From Mactra quadrangularis (Eukaryota; Mollusca; Bivalvia; Venerida; Mactridae): DNA of 64,000 bases. The stretch lies in the NCBI GenBank assembly GCA_025267735.1, contig CM046297.1:37226011-37290010 (forward strand), written 5' to 3'. Under the pieces are notes generated by a model, which made no database searches, was not told where the DNA came from, and saw only the letters and a list, made by a program, of their open reading frames with translations. How positions within the stretch are numbered: the stretch's first letter is position 1; every line of letters begins with the position of its first letter. Both the position numbers and the translations under genes were made by a program. Positions 59,255-64,000 of this stretch are shown in pieces.

Positions 59255-60484
59255 TCTCGATTCTAACATCGTAAAATACATCCGTAGAAAAGATATTTAT
59301 AGAACTATTTTTAACTGTCAGAAACGTCATGCTGTTGAAATCCACCCCAGTGCAAAGGCCGAAAATAGCATTTATTTACACAATTCTCACAGATAGGTGT
59401 TTCTTATTCCGAACAAAAAATATTAAAATCTTAATTATAGAATAGACACCAAATTGTAAAAGTCAACCCTTTTAAACTCGGGCGCCATTTTCGGTTTTGC
59501 GCATTTAACGTGGGGAGTAAAATTTCAACAGCCGTCACGAGCTATATTTTGTTGAATAATAAAGCATAGATGACGTCACATTGAATAAAGAGTGAAAACG
59601 CACGTGCCTATGTTAGAATTATATGTAAGTATATTGCCTTCCAAAAGTTCCTTCACACATTCACAATTTACATTGTACTGCATGGAGTTTCAAAATTTGT
59701 AACAAAATTAACAAAAATATCTCAAAATTGATACTGGTTCATTTAGATACATTGACCATAATTTCAGAGGCTGGTCGATAACTTTAGCTGCTACTCAAAA
59801 ATTGAAATATAGAAATTCCAGTTCCATTGCATGAATAATGAATAAAGTGAACATGATTTAAACAATAGTACAATAATTCTTCAAATTTGAACTTAGAAAT
59901 TGTGGCAAAATGTGGCAATTTCATTAATTGTACTGTGAAGAAACTTTTGGAGGGCAGTGTTTATCATGTTCACTCTGACTTAAAACAATAAAAATATAAA
60001 TTTGATATCAATAAGTCATAGATTTAAAATATATTCAGCTGTCTTAGGACAATGTGAACAAGTTATAATACACTTTGTACATGTTTACATATTATTTACA
60101 CTAAAACACTGTAACACAGTCTTTAAATTCCTTCATTAAGTTTTAAAATTCCTTCATTAAGTTAAGAAATCTAACTCAAATTCTTTGTCTTTCCCTACCA
60201 CATGTAGATCTGAAGTCAACCTATATAAACAGTTAATTCTAGATTCTTGCTTTCAAAAAAAAAACACTCTTTTGAAATTTCAGCCAATCAAAGATCTTGC
60301 TTAATTAGGCTCAGTGTTAGGAAAGATTAAGTGTTAGCTTTTATTGTCACTATTAAATTACAATTCCATCCTTAAATACCTTTACATTAGATATAAAAAA
60401 AGTTTTTCATTAATAAAATTGAATTTTATTTTAGAAGTCATTATTCATTAGATAAGATAGAATGAATTGTTTTTATACTTATTC
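59255..60484. other. Unassigned stretch, first part possibly one larger repeat
   Basis: From the palindrome to about 59625 the sequence is less AT-rich (GGCGCCATTTTCGG, GACGTCACATTG, GCACGTGCC) and is bracketed by ATTCTAACATCG and CCTATGTTAGAATT, an inverted pair, so it may form one element with the palindrome. Beyond 59630 nothing is recognised. A tandem pair of TTCCTTCATTAAGTT lies near 60129-60165. Confidence 0.35.
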
Positions 60485-60705
60485 ATTTTAGCTCGATTGC
60501 GAAGCAAGTTCTTACAACTTGGATTTATTACTTTCAATTCCACTTCCTGGTCCCCAAATACTGAGCTAGTAGGATAAAGTTTCTTGCTCAAGGAACGAAG
60601 GGGGTAGGTTTTTGAAAGGGATTTGAACCAACATGGAGCTGACTATCCAATGATTACATGTCCAGCGTTGTAACTGATCGGCCAATCCATTCATAGAATA
60701 GTTTC
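60485..60705 (-). mobile_element. tRNA-derived SINE (family D), minus strand
   Basis: On the minus strand: TGGCCGATCAGTTACAACGC (A-box region), GTTGGTTCAAATCCC (B-box), GAGCAAGAAACTTTATCCTA, CTAGCTCAGTATTTGGGGAC, CAAGTTGTAAGAACTTGCTT and CGCAATCGAGC. The head resembles tRNA-Leu/Ser types. It is the most complete family D copy. Confidence 0.82.
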
Positions 60706-60980
60706 AGTAACATTTGAAAGGGAAGTAATGAAACTTTGTACAATTATATTTGCCATACATGTTCTTATATCTAAAGATATGTTTTTAAATTCTGGGGTAT
60801 TTGTAAAAGTTTAAAACCAAATCAAATATTAATAAAAGCGCAAATGTATTTAAGGATGGCATTGTATGTGAAGAAAGGCTTTGATTGGTCAACAGAAAAT
60901 CATTTAAAAGTAGATCTAAACTTGTTTGTTTTCAGATCTAGACATGGTAGAGAAGATCAAATATTTTAGTTAGATTGTAA

Positions 60981-61095
60981 GTCAAGTAGATTTTATGTTT
61001 CACCAGTAATAAAGTCATGAGTTCACCACAATATTGTAGTTGTTGTTGTTAGAGTGAAAGTCAAGTAGATTCTTTCTTTATAATCCACCAGTAAT
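60981..61095 (+). repeat. Local duplication of about 80 bp
   Basis: AAGTCAAGTAGATT and CACCAGTAATAA(A/T)GTCA recur in order at 60981-61020 and 61061-61101, with GTTGTTGTTG near. It is a short direct duplication without coding content. Confidence 0.6.
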
Positions 61096-61566
61096 AATGT
61101 CACAAGTTGATTAAAAATATTATGTATTATAATCTATTAAGTTCATTCACAATGTTGTTGTTGTCAAAATTTGAATACAGATACAACTTAAATTGTCATC
61201 AATCAAATGTTTAATACAATCAGCATTTCTTGAACCTGAAAAAATATATAAAAACATAAGTTAAGCTTTATCTATAAAAGATATATAATGTTCCCAAAAA
61301 GTTCTCAGATGAATGAAATTTTGAGAAAATCTGATCTTCTTTTTCAGAAGTAATTTTACTATAATTGCAGCTTATTCATGAAACATAGTTTGTAATATCA
61401 TGTTGATAATGAATGCTGATCATGAAATGTACTCGGAAGACTCTTTGGTTTTTTTGCCTAAACTAGAAATCTTAACAACTTGATTTTAAATTTGGTGTAA
61501 TTTACTATATTTCTAATGTCTGGGCTCATTATTAGTTTTCACCAAGATTAGATCAGTCGGCAATGC

Positions 61567-61705
61567 ATATATTAAAGTGTTCTTGATTCAATTGGTAAAA
61601 GCATACTTACATGTAAAGTTTATAATGAGTCCCTATACCATTGTAGGGAATCAAATGACCAATATTATATTCTAATACCTAAAATATATAAATAAAACAT
61701 TTAAA
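61567..61705 (+). repeat. Dispersed repeat, copy 1 (pair with 62327-62475)
   Basis: ACCAATATTATATTCTAATA, CCTAAAATATATAAATA and CATTTAAATAAAA at its end recur 760 bp downstream as ACCAATATTATACTTTAATA, CCTAGAATATATAAATA and CATTTAAATAAAA. The upstream halves (GTTCTTGATTCAATTGG / GTTTTTGATTCAGATGA) also match. Confidence 0.75.
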
Positions 61706-61829
61706 TAAAATGTCTAGTATCCCAAGTGGGGTACATTTGTACAGATCCAAATACCTTCCAGGGTGGTAATACCTTTGCAGTTAAAGAAAAGTAATAACTA
61801 GTGTAAATCTTCATTAATTAAGTAAATGG

Positions 61830-61935
61830 AATAGTTGTAAACCTTGTGGAAGGGAAGGAAAAGTACTAGTTGTAGAAAAGGGTCCAGGAAAGCTAGGTTA
61901 GGTGCACTGACCTCTGTATTACAGAAACGTAGACT
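61830..61935 (+). mobile_element. SINE family C fragment
   Basis: AACCTTGTGGAAGGGAAGG, then GGTCCAGGAAAGCTAGGTTA and GGTGCACTGACCTCTGTATT. Only the 3' half is recognisable. Confidence 0.7.
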
Positions 61936-62326
61936 GTGTTAACATTTAATTAGTATTTTACATCACTTGTCTTCATGCTGGCATTTAATGTGACATCATA
62001 TTGTCTGCATAGGACTGGAGAGGTTGTAGGTTCGAATCTCAGCTCAGACGGAGGATTAGTTTGGGTTACTTTTGGGGAAGAACAAAAATAACCCACAGGA
62101 AATTGTGAGCTTGCATCCTAAAATTGTCCCTCAGACTTTAAACCTTAATTCAAGAATTAGAGGACAAATTCTGTTAAGGCAGTGGTAAATGTAGTGGAGA
62201 TATAATGCGGCACTTGTACTCCTTTGCCATCAAGTTATCTTAGGTAGAAAAATGGTGATGTCCCCTTATGACACAAAAGGTCAAAGGTTGAAATCTCAGT
62301 TCAGATCACATATTTTTATCAGGTTA
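61936..62326 (+). other. Stretch with two tRNA B-box-like sites
   Basis: GGTTGTAGGTTCGAATCTCA (near 62022) and CAAAGGTTGAAATCTCAG (near 62283) resemble B boxes of SINE heads, each followed by AGCTCAG/GTTCAG. The second leads into the repeat at 62327, suggesting one tRNA-derived family; the evidence is thin. Confidence 0.35.
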
Positions 62327-62475
62327 CATATATACAGTGTTTTTGATTCAGATGATAAAAGTTCACTTACATTCAAAGACTATAATATGTTACTGTATCA
62401 TCACAGAGTATTAATGTACCAATATTATACTTTAATACCTAGAATATATAAATACATGTATAACATTTAAATAAA
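62327..62475 (+). repeat. Dispersed repeat, copy 2
   Basis: The counterpart of 61567-61705. The frame at 62252-62470 lies within it and is not a gene. Confidence 0.75.
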
Positions 62476-62487
62476 ACAATATTATAG

Positions 62488-62705
62488 GTAGCCACATGGC
62501 TAGCTCAGTCAGTAACACACAAGTCTACTGATCGTAGGGTTGTAGGTTCAATTCCTGAGTGGGGCATACTTTTGTGAACCTTGGTCATGAAATAAATTAT
62601 ATGGCCTTTCTACCTCCTACTACTGATTCTAAATCATGTAAGGCAGTTGTCAGTCACTGACAGGAGTATGAGCCTAGTAACTGGTTTACAATTAAACTGA
62701 GCTAG
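62488..62705 (+). mobile_element. tRNA-Lys-like SINE (family B), 3'-truncated
   Basis: Head TGGCTAGCTCAGTCAGTAAC, B-box region GTAGGTTCAATTCCTGAGTG, GGGGCATACTTTTGTGAACC, and GCAGTTGTCAGTCACTGACA. It stops near GGTTTACAATTAAAC; the usual ATTTAGCC...TTAAACCC end is missing. Confidence 0.85.
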
Positions 62706-63224
62706 CCTGGCCACTAAAAGTAATAATTGAAATTGCCAGGAAACAAATAACTAATTTCAGTTTTTAGAAATAGTGCAGTCCTATCATAGACCAAGATGAT
62801 TTCAATAAGAGACAAAACTGAGAACAGTGATCCACAGGGATCAAGATGTCCCGGGTTCAAACTTCACTAGGGGCACTGCTAATTTCCTTGAGCAATAAAT
62901 TTCCACTCCACCTAAATGTAAAGGGGCTCTGTGAGGGATCACCTGCCTAAACATGATTTCAATGATCAGGGGTTACTAGACAAAATTGATATCAGCTGGA
63001 CATGCATATGGAAGAAGACTTTAACCTTTTTTTAGATCAAAACCTTTTTATAAGGAACTCTGATGAGAAATCAGTTTATGTATTACCTCTTTTAAGAAAT
63101 CAAAGCATACTATGCCAGCTGTCTTAACCATTTAAACACATCATCCAGTATAAACTAGTTTGTTATTTGAGTTAACTGAAATTGATAGAGATAGAAAAAT
63201 ATATAAAGAATAAATTCTTAAAAT
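62706..63224. other. AT-rich stretch with a possible SINE head
   Basis: CCCGGGTTCAAACTTCACTA near 62850, followed by CCTTGAGCAATAAATTTCCA, faintly recalls the family D pattern (B-box, then CTTGAGCAAGAAACTTT). No gene is recognised. Confidence 0.35.
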
Positions 63225-63475
63225 ATTTTCTGGTAGGACAATGGTATTTCAAATTGAGTTTCCCAAATGAGGTATAGGTTCGAATCCCATGTAGGGCTGT
63301 TATAACTTTTCATGAAAATTTGACAATAACAACAGTTTTTCTTTGTTCAGTTGTTCATAAGGTACATGTATATGGAGAAGTTTCCAGCCTTGTAGAAGGG
63401 TAGGTGAGTACTGATTACAGACAAGGGTCCAGGAAAGCAAGAATTGGGTGAACTGACTACCGTAAAATAATCAAA
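63225..63475 (+). mobile_element. SINE family C, 3'-truncated
   Basis: B-box region ATAGGTTCGAATCCCATGTA, GAAAATTTGACAATAACAAC, TATGGAGAAGTTTCCAGCC, GGTAGGTGAGTACTGATTAC, GGTCCAGGAAAGC and ACCGTAAAATAA. The TTAAACCC end is absent. Confidence 0.82.
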
Positions 63476-63564
63476 ATTGCGACCACACAGCTCTACACCA
63501 AGTACACACACTCATATGTATATAAATTTAAACAAGGTCTTTCATTGGATGTGACCTGCTAAGC

Positions 63565-63770
63565 AACAATGGCCAAATGTTTATGATGTTGGATTGGTAG
63601 TCATTGGAAAGCAAGAAATGCAGTGGTTTGAATCACATTCGAAACTAATTTCACTACTTTCTTGAGCAAGAAACTATCCAACTTGCTTAGTACTGGGGAC
63701 CAGGGAGGGAACTCGAGAGTTATTAATTATTTAAGGTATTACATTGAACATGACCTTAACCAAGCAGAGA
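63565..63770 (+). mobile_element. tRNA-derived SINE (family D)
   Basis: Head AATGGCCAAATGTTTATGAT, GTTGGATTGGTAGTCATTGG, B-box region TGGTTTGAATCACATTCG, then CTTGAGCAAGAAACTATCCA, CTTAGTACTGGGGACCAGGG. The 3' end is diverged. The frame at 63662-63895 starts inside it. Confidence 0.75.
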
Positions 63771-64000
63771 CCACACATATCTCTACATTGAAGCAATATA
63801 AGACTAACAGTATTACCTGCTTTAACCAGATAGAACGTTCAGCGACCTATCACATTGCCTTGAATAACCATAGATATTTCGACTTTGTTGATTAAGAGTG
63901 ACTGAAAAAGTTCAGTGATATATGAATCAGTGATATAGAAAATAAAAGTTTAACAATCCATAAAGAACATTTTCACAACAATGTAATTGATCACATAAGG
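63771..64000. other. AT-rich non-coding end of window
   Basis: Nothing recognisable. Confidence 0.5.

Overview
This window is eukaryotic, AT-rich and intron-bearing, and most likely from a mollusc, perhaps a bivalve (inference). The reasons are a Krüppel-like factor gene split by a conserved zinc-finger intron, many tRNA-derived SINEs, many short terminal-inverted-repeat (TIR) elements, and minisatellites in intergenic or intronic DNA. No operons, bacterial signals, CRISPR arrays or intact viral genes are visible. Almost all open frames of 60-100 codons look like chance frames in AT-rich DNA or frames running through repeats.

The one gene supported with confidence is a KLF6/KLF7-type transcription factor (Drosophila luna group) on the + strand. 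Its visible exons are 28933..29677 and 30858..31045, joined by a phase-1 intron inside the first inter-finger linker. They encode 310 residues: the CLEMERYL N-terminal motif, an acidic/serine-rich activation region, and three C2H2 fingers. The short first coding exon expected for this family was not found and may lie upstream of the window. The 3' UTR runs to about a polyadenylation signal at 32081 and carries an AU-rich element and a 30-bp minisatellite of TCAAGGTCA units.

Layout. 0-28 kb: SINEs of three families, several TIR elements (2.2, 2.9, 3.2, 11.5, 15.1, 15.4, 20.6, 21.4 kb), a 3' LINE fragment (12.6-13.3 kb), a hairpin with 31-bp arms (12.5 kb), and two 18-bp minisatellite arrays in opposite orientation (17.4 and 19.2 kb). 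28-32 kb: the KLF gene. 32-42 kb: paired TIR elements, a 33-bp minisatellite (36.6 kb), two SINEs and a 19-bp minisatellite (41.4-41.9 kb). 43-51.3 kb: a stretch visibly richer in CpG, with degenerate repeats, a fold-back TIR element at 48.1 kb, and a cluster of ETS, YY1, CRE and E-box-like motifs around a perfect 30-bp palindrome at 50.9-51.3 kb that may be a promoter. 52-64 kb: a 100-bp tandem repeat, more TIR elements, a 45-bp-arm palindrome at 59.1 kb, and SINEs.

I found no convincing new multi-gene system. The best leads are structural: the opposed 18-bp arrays, the miRNA-precursor-like hairpin, two TIR families that recur side by side, nested insertions with clear target-site duplications, the repeated TCAAGGTCA clusters, and the promoter-like palindrome. 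All repeat families were defined only by comparing copies by eye within this window; copy numbers elsewhere are unknown.
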